NCBI RefSeq assembly: GCF_036880985.1
Contig: NZ_JBAJNO010000008.1
Coordinates: 1,985,500-2,049,499 of the forward strand
DNA: 64,000 bases
Origin: Limibacter armeniacum
Lineage (GTDB): Bacteria > Bacteroidota > Bacteroidia > Cytophagales > Flammeovirgaceae
Reading direction: 5' to 3'
Part shown: piece after piece, positions 27,151 through 36,264 of the stretch
Position numbering within the stretch: the first letter of the stretch is position 1
Layout of the letters: each line of letters begins with the position of its first letter
Notes under the pieces: model-generated
What the model was told of the DNA's origin: nothing
Database searches by the model: none
What the model saw: the letters and a program-made list of their open reading frames with translations, nothing else
Program-made: the position numbers and the translations under genes

Positions 27151-27818
27151 ATGAAATTCTTTATTGACACAGCAAACCTGAGGATATCAAGGAAGCACAT
27201 GCCTTAGGTGTTTTGGATGGGGTTACAACTAACCCGTCATTGATGGCAAAAGAAGGGATTAGCGGCAAAGCTAATGTAATGGCACATTATAAGGCTATTT
27301 GTGAGATCGTGGATGGTGATGTTAGTGCAGAGGTAATTGCAACTGACTATGAGAACATCATTAAGGAAGGAGAAGAGTTGGCTGCTATTGACTCTAAGAT
27401 TGTCGTGAAAGTCCCTATGATCAAGGATGGGGTAAAGGCAATCAAGTATTTCTCTGACAAAGGCATTAGAACGAACTGTACATTGGTGTTTTCAGTAGGT
27501 CAAGCTATTTTGGCTGCAAAGGCAGGTGCTTCATACGTATCTCCATTTATTGGCAGGTTGGATGACATTTCTACAGATGGTATGCAATTAATCGAAGATA
27601 TCGTAACAGTTTATGATAACTTTGGTTTTGGTACTGAGGTATTGGCTGCATCTGTGAGACATACAATGCACTTGGTAGATGCCGCTAAAGTAGGTGCTGA
27701 TGTAGTGACATGTCCATTGGGAGTGATCACAGGTCTGTTAAAGCACCCTTTGACAGATATCGGTTTAGCACAATTCTTGGCTGATGCCAAAAAGATGGAA
27801 GAGCAAGAAACTGTTTAA
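27151..27818 (+). pseudogene. fsa: transaldolase (FSA/TalC type), frame broken near its start
   Basis: The natural start at 27151 gives MKFFIDTANL, the family N-terminus. One base is then missing around 27181-27183: restoring it reads on as DIKEAHALGVLDGVTTNPSL. As written, the ATG frame stops at TAG after 18 codons. The remainder, open from a TTG at 27213, has the TTNPSL motif, the Schiff-base lysine in VVKVPMIKDG and the end of the barrel, about 201 residues. It lacks the first strand with its catalytic-site Asp (FIDTAN). Transaldolases of this short class move dihydroxyacetone units between sugar phosphates or act as fructose-6-phosphate aldolase. The cause may be a sequencing error or a real mutation; the rest of the gene is well preserved, so error is more likely. 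Confidence 0.82.
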
Positions 27819-27847
27819 TTCAGTTTTGAACTATAGCATTACAACAG

Positions 27848-27879
27848 AGCCTCACCTGATTCAAGGGTGAGGCTTTTTG
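27848..27879 (+). terminator. terminator after the transaldolase gene
   Basis: Perfect 9-bp stem AGCCTCACC / GGTGAGGCT with a 9-base loop and a TTTTT tail. Confidence 0.9.
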
Positions 27880-27977
27880 ATTTGAAAAAGTTATATTCTA
27901 TAAAAATAGTTCAATATCATGCTACCGATTTTATAAATTTGAGACGCAAAATATATTTTACTGTAAAATAGGAGAAA

Positions 27978-28181
27978 ATGTATATCATCAAGGTAAAGGG
28001 GAAAGCCAAAATTCCAGATTACATTCAACTGAGAGATGAGAATTTTGTATTGATCGCTTATTTCAGGGCAGACAGACCTTTAAGTAAAATGGAAAAGTAT
28101 GGTCTAGGAGGTAAGGAAGATGAATTGAAAAAAATCATTGAAAATTTACCATTTGGTAGATTACAAAAATTGGAAATCTGA
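27978..28181 (+). CDS. small conserved protein upstream of ftsE, 67 aa
   Basis: A 67-residue soluble protein with the start MYIIKVKGKAKIPDYIQLRD and the basic end FGRLQKLEI. There is no signal peptide or motif. From recollection, small proteins like it sit between the transaldolase and ftsE genes in other Cytophagales, which suggests a conserved partner of the downstream ATPase; I cannot name the family. It lies 38 bases before ftsE in the same direction and is probably co-transcribed. Confidence 0.7.
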   Translation: MYIIKVKGKAKIPDYIQLRDENFVLIAYFRADRPLSKMEKYGLGGKEDELKKIIENLPFGRLQKLEI

Positions 28182-28219
28182 TATTATTTGATTTCGTACT
28201 ACAACCCAACCTTATTTAT

Positions 28220-28936
28220 ATGAAAAACATTGTAGTTAGCTTTAGAGATGTAGATATAGAACAGGAAGATAATGTTGTCATGAAAGGCATCAATATCGAT
28301 GTGGCAGAAGGGGAGTTTCTTTACCTGATTGGTAAGACAGGCAGTGGGAAGTCTTCTATACTTAAAACTATGTATGCAGATCTTGAGCCTAAATCAGGTA
28401 CTGTTAAGGTAGTTGGGTACAATGTAAGGACAATCAAAAGAAAAGAGATTGCTCAACTGAGACGTAAACTGGGGATTGTTTTTCAGGACTTTGAGTTGTT
28501 GACTGACCGTACTGTAAAGGATAACCTGATATTTGTCATGGAAGCCACTGGCTGGAAAAGTGCAGGTGCCATGGAACGAAAAGTCTATGAGTTATTGGAG
28601 AGAGTAGGGTTAGAAGGTTCTGGAAATAAATACCCTCATCAGCTTTCTGGTGGTGAACAGCAACGTTTGACAATTGCTAGGGCATTAGTCAATGACCCAC
28701 TTGTACTGTTAGCCGATGAGCCTACGGGAAACCTTGATCCAGCAGTCGCGCAAGATATATTGAAGCTATTTGTTGAAATCAATCAGCAAGGGACAGCAGT
28801 TATTATGGCAACGCATTATCACAGCTTTTTGAAGCAATATCCGGCCAGGGTGATTTATTGTGAGGATGGAAATCTAAAAGACCTGACACGAAACCAAATT
28901 CTCCAAAGGTTGAATATTGGAGAAAGTGGAGATTAA
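28220..28936 (+). CDS. ftsE: cell-division ABC transporter ATP-binding protein FtsE
   Basis: A 238-residue ABC ATPase. Walker A is GKTGSGKSS, the Q-loop is VFQDFELL, the signature is LSGGEQQR, Walker B is VLLADEPTGNLD and the switch His is in ATHYHSF. The VFQDFELLTDRTVKDNL stretch is the FtsE signature. With FtsX it couples ATP hydrolysis to activation of peptidoglycan hydrolases at the septum. Here ftsX is not adjacent but about 29 kb away on the opposite strand (57752-58627), as is common in Bacteroidota. The DUF983 gene follows after 37 bases. Confidence 0.9.
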   Translation: MKNIVVSFRDVDIEQEDNVVMKGINIDVAEGEFLYLIGKTGSGKSSILKTMYADLEPKSGTVKVVGYNVRTIKRKEIAQLRRKLGIVFQDFELLTDRTVKDNLIFVMEATGWKSAGAMERKVYELLERVGLEGSGNKYPHQLSGGEQQRLTIARALVNDPLVLLADEPTGNLDPAVAQDILKLFVEINQQGTAVIMATHYHSFLKQYPARVIYCEDGNLKDLTRNQILQRLNIGESGD

Positions 28937-28973
28937 TGATGATGACCAGCTTTAGACTTTAATAGCAGAAACT

Positions 28974-29399
28974 ATGGGAAACAAACAAGAAAAAGAAACT
29001 AGCAAGCTCTCGGCTATGTTAACGGCAAAGTGCCCTTATTGCCGTTCAGAGAAAATGTTCAAATATCCTGCATACTCTACAAAATTTAACCAGATGCATA
29101 AAAACTGCCCGAAATGTGGTGGTAACCTCTCTCCTGAGCCTGGATTTTATTTTGGAGCGAGTTATGTAAGTTATGGGGTCAATGTAGCAATCATGATAGC
29201 ATTTTTTGTTGCAACATATGTGCTATATGACCCAAAAGAGGTTTGGGTATATTTTCTGGTGATTTTTCCACCAATTTTCATTCTGTTGCCTGTCAACTTC
29301 AGAATTTCACGTTCTATTTATCTCCATTTGTTTGGAGGTGTTGATTATGATCCTGATTTGGCTAAGCAGAACCCAACGTCAAATGAAAATAAAGCATAA
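28974..29399 (+). CDS. DUF983 family membrane protein
   Basis: A 141-residue protein. An N-terminal zinc ribbon has CPYC and CPKC pairs, with a family-typical GFYFGASYVSYG segment between the ribbon and the membrane part. Two membrane helices follow (about 67-88 and 94-115). DUF983 proteins are common in Bacteroidota and alpha-proteobacteria, often near cytochrome oxidase genes; the function is not established. It is the last gene of the unit that begins upstream of ftsE, before a strong terminator. Confidence 0.85.
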   Translation: MGNKQEKETSKLSAMLTAKCPYCRSEKMFKYPAYSTKFNQMHKNCPKCGGNLSPEPGFYFGASYVSYGVNVAIMIAFFVATYVLYDPKEVWVYFLVIFPPIFILLPVNFRISRSIYLHLFGGVDYDPDLAKQNPTSNENKA

Positions 29400-29411
29400 T
29401 GCAAAAAAAAT

Positions 29412-29437
29412 CCCGGCAGTTAATACTGCCGGGTTTA
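29412..29437 (+). terminator. terminator after the DUF983 gene
   Basis: Perfect 8-bp G+C-rich stem CCCGGCAG / CTGCCGGG with loop TTAATA, followed by TTTAT. An A run precedes the stem. Confidence 0.85.
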
Positions 29438-30068
29438 TCACCTTTTGAAATGTGTAGTTGTAGTCTTAAAGTGGAGCTTATTCACCTATTAAGATAAATA
29501 AACCGAGAACTCTTGTCATTACATGGATGGGATGGGAATTGTCTATTACATCCATGATTTAGACCACAGTCGTATATTTCAAAGAAATTTGGTTTGTCCT
29601 TTTGAATTCTCAACAACTGTAAATTCATTTTAGTTTTCTTCCTGAAGGATTTGTAATTATTATTTAGTTGCCTTTCTGATTTTTCCCCTCCAAAAATAGA
29701 ATTCCTGCTGTTGTTAAACCTTTATTTAGGTTGGTTAGTAGACTTTTATAGGATTGCTAATTGAATTATATAAAGATACTTATTTCAAAATTTTATATGT
29801 GTCTATGTTTTTATCAGATTTCTAGATGTAATAAATATTTGATAGAGGCATGGAAAGAAAATATTTGTATCTTATAACTAAGAGTTATTACCAATGTAGT
29901 AATTATGTATTGACTGACTTGATTTTAACCTCTTGTTATCAAAAATATTCAATTATCGGTTGCAGCGTATTGGTTACCTGCCATTTGAAGAATTGACACG
30001 CCTATGAAAAGCTAACCAACAGAAACCAGCTATATGATTTAACCACCATTTTCAAAAGATTGACCACT
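29438..30068. other. non-coding spacer
   Basis: About 630 A+T-rich bases without a credible ORF. The only structure I see is the inverted repeat CATGGATG (29522-29529) / CATCCATG (29549-29556). A small transcript is not excluded. Confidence 0.45.
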
Positions 30069-31406
30069 ATGGATAATGAAATGTGGACTTTTGTAGATGG
30101 GTATGAGGTTATTATGAGCATAAGCAGCAGTATGATTTTGGCTGCTGGTGTTTATAAAAATTTCCTCCGGCGAAAAAACAGTACAAATGTAAGTACTGAA
30201 ATTAAAAGCATCACCGCCTCCCATCAGAAAGCAAATGCAGTTGCCAATGATCAGAAACTTACCAAACAACCATCAAAAAACTCAGATACTTTGAATGCCT
30301 ATGTAAAAACCATCGACGCTACCACTAATATTATTGTACTTAATAAGGAAGGTGAAATACTGTATGCAAATAAGCTGTTCTGCCAGTGGCTAGGTATTGC
30401 ACAAACCAAGATAACAGGGAAGAAGTTGTCAGCTATTGTTCAGTTTGACATTAAAGTTGACTTGATAGCTAAAAATAGCGGTAGCTCAAAGATAGAACTG
30501 CCCTTTACTACCATGCATAATGCCGTTAAATGGGGAGATGTGACATTTTCAGATGTTACATTGGAATCTGGTGAAGAAGAGGTCTTATGTATTGTACATG
30601 ATATAACAGAAAGAAAAGTCAAAGAAGAACAGTTGAATCTAAAGTTTGAGGAGTTAAGGAAACAGAAGGAATACCTTTCTTCCTCTAATTCGACGAAAGA
30701 TAAGTTCTTCTCAATCATGGCACACGATGTGAAAGGTCCTTTAAACTCACTACTTTCTTTTACAGACCTAATAGCCATGCACGTGGATAAACTTTCAAGA
30801 AATGAAATACAGGAAATGGCAGGGCAACTCAAGATGTCTGTAGATGGACTGTATAAGTTACTTGAGAACCTATTGGAATGGTCCCGTTCACAGACAGGTG
30901 ATATTCCATTGTTTTTTGAGCACCTACCAGTTTCAAGTTTACTTACCAAGACACTCAATTTGGTTGAAAGTATAAGGGAAAATAAACAGATAGAAATTGA
31001 GTTAAAGGTATCTGGTAACGTCACCATTTTTGCTGATGAGAATTCAATTTACTCCGTTCTTCGCAATTTGATAGGCAATGCACTAAAGTTTACCTATAAG
31101 AAAGGGAAAATTGTTATAGAAGCCATTGAGTTGGATAATGTTGTGCATTTAGCGATTCATGACAATGGGGTAGGGATGTCAAAAGAGGTGATGGATTGGG
31201 TTTTCCGGCTTGATAAAAAGTATACAACACCGGGTACTGCAAAAGAAGCGGGTACAGGTATGGGACTGGTATTATGTAAAGAATTTGTCGAAAAAAATAA
31301 TGGGAAAATCTGGGTTAAGAGTAAGCAAGGTAAAGGATCTACTTTTTGGGTAGAGTTACCAAAAGGTGATTTCAACCTTGTTAAAAAATCAGTAGCCACT
31401 TACTAA
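30069..31406 (+). CDS. PAS-domain sensor histidine kinase
   Basis: A 445-residue kinase from the ATG at 30069; a TTG nine bases upstream is also in frame. One membrane span lies near the N-terminus (about 15-32), followed by a linker and a PAS domain (about 75-185, IIVLNKEGEILYANKLFCQW). A coiled linker leads to HisKA with phosphoacceptor H219 in FFSIMAHDVKGPLNSL, and to a HATPase with N-box LRNLIGNALKFT and G-boxes DNGVGM and GTGMGLVLCKEF. No response regulator is adjacent in the same direction. The neighbouring minus-strand kinase has an N-terminal receiver and may be a partner (inference). Confidence 0.93.
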   Translation: MDNEMWTFVDGYEVIMSISSSMILAAGVYKNFLRRKNSTNVSTEIKSITASHQKANAVANDQKLTKQPSKNSDTLNAYVKTIDATTNIIVLNKEGEILYANKLFCQWLGIAQTKITGKKLSAIVQFDIKVDLIAKNSGSSKIELPFTTMHNAVKWGDVTFSDVTLESGEEEVLCIVHDITERKVKEEQLNLKFEELRKQKEYLSSSNSTKDKFFSIMAHDVKGPLNSLLSFTDLIAMHVDKLSRNEIQEMAGQLKMSVDGLYKLLENLLEWSRSQTGDIPLFFEHLPVSSLLTKTLNLVESIRENKQIEIELKVSGNVTIFADENSIYSVLRNLIGNALKFTYKKGKIVIEAIELDNVVHLAIHDNGVGMSKEVMDWVFRLDKKYTTPGTAKEAGTGMGLVLCKEFVEKNNGKIWVKSKQGKGSTFWVELPKGDFNLVKKSVATY

Positions 31407-31420
31407 CTATATATACAATA

Positions 31421-31460
31421 AAAAGCGCTTCTTTTACTCAAAGAAGCGCTTCTCTTTTAA
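31421..31460. terminator. bidirectional terminator between two kinase genes
   Basis: Perfect 12-bp stem AAGCGCTTCTTT / AAAGAAGCGCTT with loop TACTC, between two converging genes. Confidence 0.9.
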
Positions 31461-31471
31461 ATAGTTTATAC

Positions 31472-32815
31472 TTAAACAGAACTTGCTGAATGATCTTTTG
31501 CTTCTGCGATTGGAGATTTTTTGAACTCAACGATAAAGGACGCGCCCTCACCATGAGTGCTTTCACACCAAACTTTGGCTCCTAACTCTTCTGCTAGCTT
31601 TTTAACAATTGACAGCCCTAAACCAGTTGAGTGTTCGCCTGCAGTAGGGCGTGCAGAAAGCTTTTGAAATTTACCAAACAACTTTGATTTATCCTCTTCG
31701 CTTAGGCCCGGACCTTCGTCTTTAACCGTTGCCTGTAAGCTGCCTTTTTCTTCTTTTAGCGTGAGGTGAACCCCTTTCCCTTCTGGAGAGAACTTGATTG
31801 CATTTGAAATCAGGTTCTGGAAAATCTGAGTGAAGTAGTTTTCATCAACCATGGCAAAAGAATCGTCCTTGTCAATATCGGTTGTGATTTTGATCTGCTT
31901 CTTTTCTGCTGAAAGGGCAAACCTGTCTGCCACATCTGTCAATAGTTCGCCAAGATTCATATGAGATAGCACCATATTTGATTTCTTGGCTTCAATTGCA
32001 TTCAAGTCAAGAATTTGCATGATCATGTTTTGCTGTCTCTTGATTGAGCTGGTGATGTGCTCTATGTATTCTCTTTGCTCGTCATTCAGGTTTTCATCGT
32101 CCATCTTGATAAGTTCAACTAAACCTTCTATCTGGTTGAGTGGACTTTTCAAATCGTGAGCGACAATGCCAATCAAATGATTTTTTTCACTGTCAAGCTC
32201 CATCAACTCTTCATTTTGTTTCTGAAGGACGATTTGCTTTCTCTTAAGTGACTTCCTGCTGTTTTCAAGCTCTTCTTTTTGCTGAAGGAGCTGTTCTTTT
32301 TGTGCCTGAAGTTCTTTGGTGCGCTCTGCTACTTTTATTTCAAGCATCTTGGCGTCTTCTTCCAACTGGGAGTAGGCAGCCTTTAGATTCGTGAAAAGTT
32401 TCTTGTTTTCCTTCTTTAGTTCAAATGCTTCAATTGCATTATCCAAAGTGACTTTCAGTTCATCACGATCCCAAGGTTTGGTAATATACCTGTAGACTTC
32501 TCCTTTACTGATTGCATTGATGATGTCCTGAACATCACTGTAACCAGTCAGAACAATTCTCATAATATCAGGGTAGAGTTCTCTTACTTGTTCAAAGAGT
32601 TCTACACCCGTCATTTTCGGCATTCTTTGGTCCGATATGATTACACTTACTTTTTGGTGATTGTCTGTTAGTATTTCAAGTGCTTCATGCCCACTGTTTG
32701 CAGTCAGGACATTGTAGACTTTTCGGAACCCTGCTCTAAAGGATACAAGGTTCTGCTGTTCATCATCTACGTATAGGACAGTTGGTTTCTCTTTCGGCGT
32801 TGATTCTGTATTCAT
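31472..32815 (-). CDS. receiver-histidine kinase hybrid (receiver domain first)
   Basis: A 447-residue cytoplasmic protein from the ATG at 32815; a longer frame to 32863 lacks family similarity. The receiver domain (about 11-128) has acceptor D62 in VIISDQRMPKMTG and the conserved K in RYITKPWDRDEL. A coiled coil of heptads (about 135-215) connects to HisKA with H220 in GIVAHDLKSPLNQ and a HATPase (N-box LISNAIKFSP, G-box STGLGLSIVKKL). There are no membrane spans, so this is a soluble kinase controlled by phosphorylation of its own receiver, probably by another kinase. It converges with the PAS kinase gene. Confidence 0.92.
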   Translation of the reverse strand: MNTESTPKEKPTVLYVDDEQQNLVSFRAGFRKVYNVLTANSGHEALEILTDNHQKVSVIISDQRMPKMTGVELFEQVRELYPDIMRIVLTGYSDVQDIINAISKGEVYRYITKPWDRDELKVTLDNAIEAFELKKENKKLFTNLKAAYSQLEEDAKMLEIKVAERTKELQAQKEQLLQQKEELENSRKSLKRKQIVLQKQNEELMELDSEKNHLIGIVAHDLKSPLNQIEGLVELIKMDDENLNDEQREYIEHITSSIKRQQNMIMQILDLNAIEAKKSNMVLSHMNLGELLTDVADRFALSAEKKQIKITTDIDKDDSFAMVDENYFTQIFQNLISNAIKFSPEGKGVHLTLKEEKGSLQATVKDEGPGLSEEDKSKLFGKFQKLSARPTAGEHSTGLGLSIVKKLAEELGAKVWCESTHGEGASFIVEFKKSPIAEAKDHSASSV

Positions 32816-33005
32816 GGTGTTCCCAACGTTGTTTAGGAAGAGGTGCATTCCCTTCCAATTCAATTAAGTGCAATATTCCTGTTACGAATCACAGATTCTG
32901 TTTTTCGTTGAGGTGATGCGGTAAGTTAGTTGTCATATTTCATCAGTATTACAAAAATACTGTATAATCTATAAACTGAAAATATAAAGTATAAGATGCT
33001 TTAAT

Positions 33006-33782
33006 CTAATGATTAACTGATTGAATATCTGATATTTTAGGCAGGTTAGAGACTTTTGATGCTTCCATTCTTTTGCTAGAAGGTGTCAAGCCTTGGATAC
33101 ACATTGATTGAAGTTGCTCCAAAGTGCCTCGGAAGACATTTAAATCTACAGAACCTGTAATTCCATTAACAGAACCGCTGTCTGTATGTTGCCAAAACAT
33201 CCAGTTTTCTTTTCTATTGGAAAGCTTAGGTGGTATTATTTTGTTATAGGCAGCAATCCATATTGGATATTCCACAAAGTTACCTTGTAGGTAATCCTGA
33301 TAAAAAGACACATTGGTGTATAGGATTGGTTTGATTTGGTAGTGACTTTCGATCAATTCAACCCATTCTTTTACAGCTTTTCTGAAAATTTTGGGAGGAA
33401 TACCATCCAATGTCTCCAGATCAAGGACTGGAGGTAAGTCACCTTCTTCAAGCTTTACATTTTCAATGTATTTTTTTGCTTGTATATGCGGCTTCACTGT
33501 TGGTCTGAAAAAATGATAAGCCCCTCTGATAATACCAGCCTCAGATGCTTGTGCCCAATTGTGGTGAAATTTTGAATCCTGAATGCTGATACCCTCTGTA
33601 GCCTTGATAAAACAAAATACTATTTCATCCTGACTAACCTTACTCCAATCAATTTGTTCTTGGTAGTACGAAACATCGATGCCATGAATTTGAAAACCAA
33701 ACTTCTTTTGGTTAATCATTTTGTATAAAAGAAAGGCGCATAAAAATGCCATACAGCATCTGAAAGCTGTCTTTATTCTCAT
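33006..33782 (-). CDS. GH25 lysozyme-like muramidase, membrane-anchored
   Basis: A 258-residue protein of glycoside hydrolase family 25, which hydrolyses the beta-1,4 bond between MurNAc and GlcNAc in peptidoglycan. The N-terminal segment (about 9-22) is a signal anchor. Catalytic-site residues are visible: D36 in HGIDVSYYQ and the DxE motif D121/E123 in LPPVLDLETLDG. The strand FCFIKATEG and WIAAY also match. The final 25 residues (PSSKRMEASKVSNLPKISD) look like an unstructured tail. It probably remodels the cell's own wall. It is a single gene on the minus strand. Confidence 0.9.
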   Translation of the reverse strand: MRIKTAFRCCMAFLCAFLLYKMINQKKFGFQIHGIDVSYYQEQIDWSKVSQDEIVFCFIKATEGISIQDSKFHHNWAQASEAGIIRGAYHFFRPTVKPHIQAKKYIENVKLEEGDLPPVLDLETLDGIPPKIFRKAVKEWVELIESHYQIKPILYTNVSFYQDYLQGNFVEYPIWIAAYNKIIPPKLSNRKENWMFWQHTDSGSVNGITGSVDLNVFRGTLEQLQSMCIQGLTPSSKRMEASKVSNLPKISDIQSVNH

Positions 33783-33870
33783 TGATTTTAATTACGTCTG
33801 CTAATGTTAAAATGATAGTCAGCGCGAAATAAATATTTTTTATTTAGTTTTCATTTTTGAAATAGAAAAA

Positions 33871-33902
33871 AACCGGATAGTTTTTTTGAAAAACTACCCG
33901 GT
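33871..33902 (-). terminator. terminator after rsgA
   Basis: Stem AACCGGATAGTTTTT / AAAAACTACCCGGTT with one mismatch and a 2-3 base loop. On the minus strand it ends in a T run, 15 bases beyond the rsgA stop. Confidence 0.85.
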
Positions 33903-33916
33903 TAGAGTTTTGTATA

Positions 33917-34972
33917 CTATCTTTTTTGTTTGATTTTTTTCATTGTCTTATAAAGCTTTCCTTGCTTTTTGTCCTTTTTTCGTTTTTCAAAATTGTTCAT
34001 TGAGAACCTTTCTGCTTCCCGCTTTAATTTTATGTAGCTTTCATATCTATGTTTAGAGATGGAGCCATCTTCTAGTGCTTCTTTGACAGCACATCCAGGT
34101 TCATGGATATGCGTACATTGCTGAAACCTACAGGATGAAGCTAAGGCTGAAAGTTCATGGAAACTTTCCTCAATTCCATTTTCATCTGCCGTAATGCCAA
34201 ACTCTCGCATGCCGGGAGTGTCCATTAGGATACCTCCTTCAGGCAAGAGTATGAGCTCTCTTGAGACAGTCGTATGTCTCCCTTTGTTGTCATAATGGCT
34301 TACATGACCTGTCTTAAGAGCGTTCTTCTGAGTTAACGTATTGATAAGCGTAGATTTCCCAACTCCTGACGAACCTACAAAGCCAATAGTCTCACCCGTA
34401 TTAATTAGCAGTTTGATTTTTTCAATTCCTATGCTTGTAACTGTACTTACAGGGATGACGGTTGTTTTCTGAATGATCTCCTTTATTTGGTTGAGGTACC
34501 CATCCAGATTTTGGCATAGGTCAGCTTTACTCAAAATGATCACAGGTGTAATGCCGCTTGAGATTGCTTGAGCCAAGTAACGTTCCAACCGTCTCGGGTT
34601 AAAGTTTTCATTGAGGCTTTGTACAATGAATATTTTATCCAAGTTGGTTCCCAAAACATGCTCTTGACCGTGACTACTTACGGATTTACGGGAGAAAACA
34701 GTTTTTCGCTCCAGTACTTCGTGAATAAATACTGTGTCATTGTCAAACACTGTACAGTGTACCCAATCACCCGTTTTTGGCAGTTCTGTAGTTGAGTCAC
34801 TGCAGAATAGGAGTTTGCCCGTAATCTGAGCGTTAAATGTTCCTTTTGAGGGAATGACGATTGTATAATTATTTTTGTGCTCTGATATGACTCTAGCGAT
34901 ATCAAATGAAAGATTTCTTTGCGCTTCAAAAAAGGCATTCCAGCCTAATGATTCTTTAGATGGATTTTCCAA
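33917..34972 (-). CDS. rsgA: ribosome small subunit-dependent GTPase A, long variant
   Basis: Circularly permuted GTPase that helps mature the 30S subunit. The motifs run G4 LSKADL, then G1 GSSGVGKST, then G3 MDTPGMR, the permuted order, followed by the zinc-binding tail CRFQQCTHIHEPGC and a Lys-rich C-terminus. The N-terminal OB-fold begins near LGWNAFFEAQ. No ATG precedes it in frame: the open frame runs to 35075 and holds TTG codons at 35062, 35002 and 34972. I chose 34972 as the one closest to the family start, giving 351 residues; 35062 would give 381. A perfect 10-bp hairpin stands just upstream. Confidence 0.88.
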   Translation of the reverse strand: MENPSKESLGWNAFFEAQRNLSFDIARVISEHKNNYTIVIPSKGTFNAQITGKLLFCSDSTTELPKTGDWVHCTVFDNDTVFIHEVLERKTVFSRKSVSSHGQEHVLGTNLDKIFIVQSLNENFNPRRLERYLAQAISSGITPVIILSKADLCQNLDGYLNQIKEIIQKTTVIPVSTVTSIGIEKIKLLINTGETIGFVGSSGVGKSTLINTLTQKNALKTGHVSHYDNKGRHTTVSRELILLPEGGILMDTPGMREFGITADENGIEESFHELSALASSCRFQQCTHIHEPGCAVKEALEDGSISKHRYESYIKLKREAERFSMNNFEKRKKDKKQGKLYKTMKKIKQKR

Positions 34973-35062
34973 TGCTTTAAGAATTTTGGTGAGCCAACAC
35001 AATGTCTGTTGGCGGAAAATAGGGTAATATGATTCAGGGCAGGTCTTGAATAAGGCCTGCAA

Positions 35063-35443
35063 AAGGTAGGAGTGTCACTTTATCCGGCTTTGTTAAGAAG
35101 CAGGGATAAAGTGCCTTAAGCTATTGGAAGAGTGATATGTAGTACTGATTTTGTCATACAATGTAAAATTAACTCCAAAAAATAGGATTGCAAAATTTAT
35201 AGATAAGATCAACGTGAAATGTATGAGAGAGAAAGGATTTTGCGTAGATTTGATTTTGTTAAAAAAAGTTAGTCTTGATTAGGTAATTCAGAAGACAGGA
35301 ATTTTATACTATTTTTGACCAGTTAACTAATGCTTTTTTGTAGCATTAGGTTTGGTTCGGCAGTTGTATTTTACTGCGATATGCAGTTGCTGTTCGAAAG
35401 AAAGTATGGAGCATTCCCAAATTCTGATAACAGAGGTTTTTAT
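35063..35443. other. divergent spacer upstream of rsgA and lptB, with a hairpin
   Basis: No gene is evident. The main structure is the perfect inverted repeat CACTTTATCC (35076-35085) / GGATAAAGTG (35104-35113), extended inside by GCTT / AAGC. It lies directly upstream of the possible TTG starts of rsgA. It lacks a T tail on either strand, so it is not a standard terminator. Confidence 0.6.
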
Positions 35444-36187
35444 ATGATACTGAAGGCAGATAATCTAGTTAAACATTATGGCGCACGTACTGTAGTCAAT
35501 GATGTGTCAATTGAGGTAGAACAAGGTGAGATTGTAGGTTTGTTGGGGCCAAATGGAGCAGGTAAGACTACTTGTTTCTATATGACAGTTGGGCTTATCA
35601 AACCGAATAATGGTATTATTCATCTTGACGGAAATGACATCACTAAGCTTCCGATGTATGAGCGTGCCAAGTTGGGAGTAGGTTATTTGGCACAGGAGCC
35701 ATCTGTATTCAGAAACCTGACAGTGGAAGAAAATATTTTGCTTCCGTTGGAGATGAGAAAAATCCCGAAGGCCGAGCAAAAACACAAGGCGCAGGAACTG
35801 ATGGAAGAATTCAGTTTGACGCATGTGAAAGACAATTTGGGTATGTCACTTTCAGGTGGTGAGAGAAGACGTACTGAGATTGCACGTACTTTGGCGACAG
35901 ATCCTAAATTTGTCTTGTTGGATGAGCCATTTGCAGGGGTGGACCCGATTGCAGTAGAAGAAATTCAACGCATTGTCTATAAACTGAAGCACAAAAATAT
36001 TGGTGTGCTGATCACTGACCACAACGTAACGGAAACACTTTCGATTACGGATAGGGTTTATATCCTTCAAAGTGGTAAGCTATTCAAAGAAGGTACACCA
36101 GAGCAATTGATCAATGATGTTGAAGTAAGAAAAGCATACTTTGGGGAATACGCTGAGTACAAAAAGAAAGATTTTTCTAACTCTTAA
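35444..36187 (+). CDS. lptB: lipopolysaccharide export ABC transporter ATP-binding protein
   Basis: A 247-residue ABC ATPase from the ATG at 35444; an earlier frame from 35330 adds 38 residues unlike the family and is rejected. Walker A GPNGAGKTTCFYM, signature LSGGERRRTEIAR, Walker B FVLLDEPFAGVDP and the C-terminal YILQSGKLFKEGTPEQL, followed by an AYFGEYAEY-type tail, are diagnostic of LptB. With LptF and LptG it extracts LPS from the inner membrane. The Lpt membrane partners are not in the window, but an OstA/LptA-like protein lies at 59857-61461. A terminator follows. Confidence 0.92.
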   Translation: MILKADNLVKHYGARTVVNDVSIEVEQGEIVGLLGPNGAGKTTCFYMTVGLIKPNNGIIHLDGNDITKLPMYERAKLGVGYLAQEPSVFRNLTVEENILLPLEMRKIPKAEQKHKAQELMEEFSLTHVKDNLGMSLSGGERRRTEIARTLATDPKFVLLDEPFAGVDPIAVEEIQRIVYKLKHKNIGVLITDHNVTETLSITDRVYILQSGKLFKEGTPEQLINDVEVRKAYFGEYAEYKKKDFSNS

Positions 36188-36234
36188 ATCATGATATATC
36201 AGTAGATTGAGAGTTTAAGGATTTGTTAATAATG

Positions 36235-36264
36235 AAAGGGATGTGATTTCACATCCCTTTTTTA
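36235..36264 (+). terminator. terminator after lptB
   Basis: Perfect 11-bp stem AAAGGGATGTG / CACATCCCTTT with loop ATTT and a T tail. Confidence 0.92.

Noticed and set aside
27213-27818. Transaldolase starting from the internal TTG as a normal gene
   Set aside because: It would lack the first strand and catalytic-site Asp of the enzyme, while the natural N-terminus lies intact upstream in another frame.
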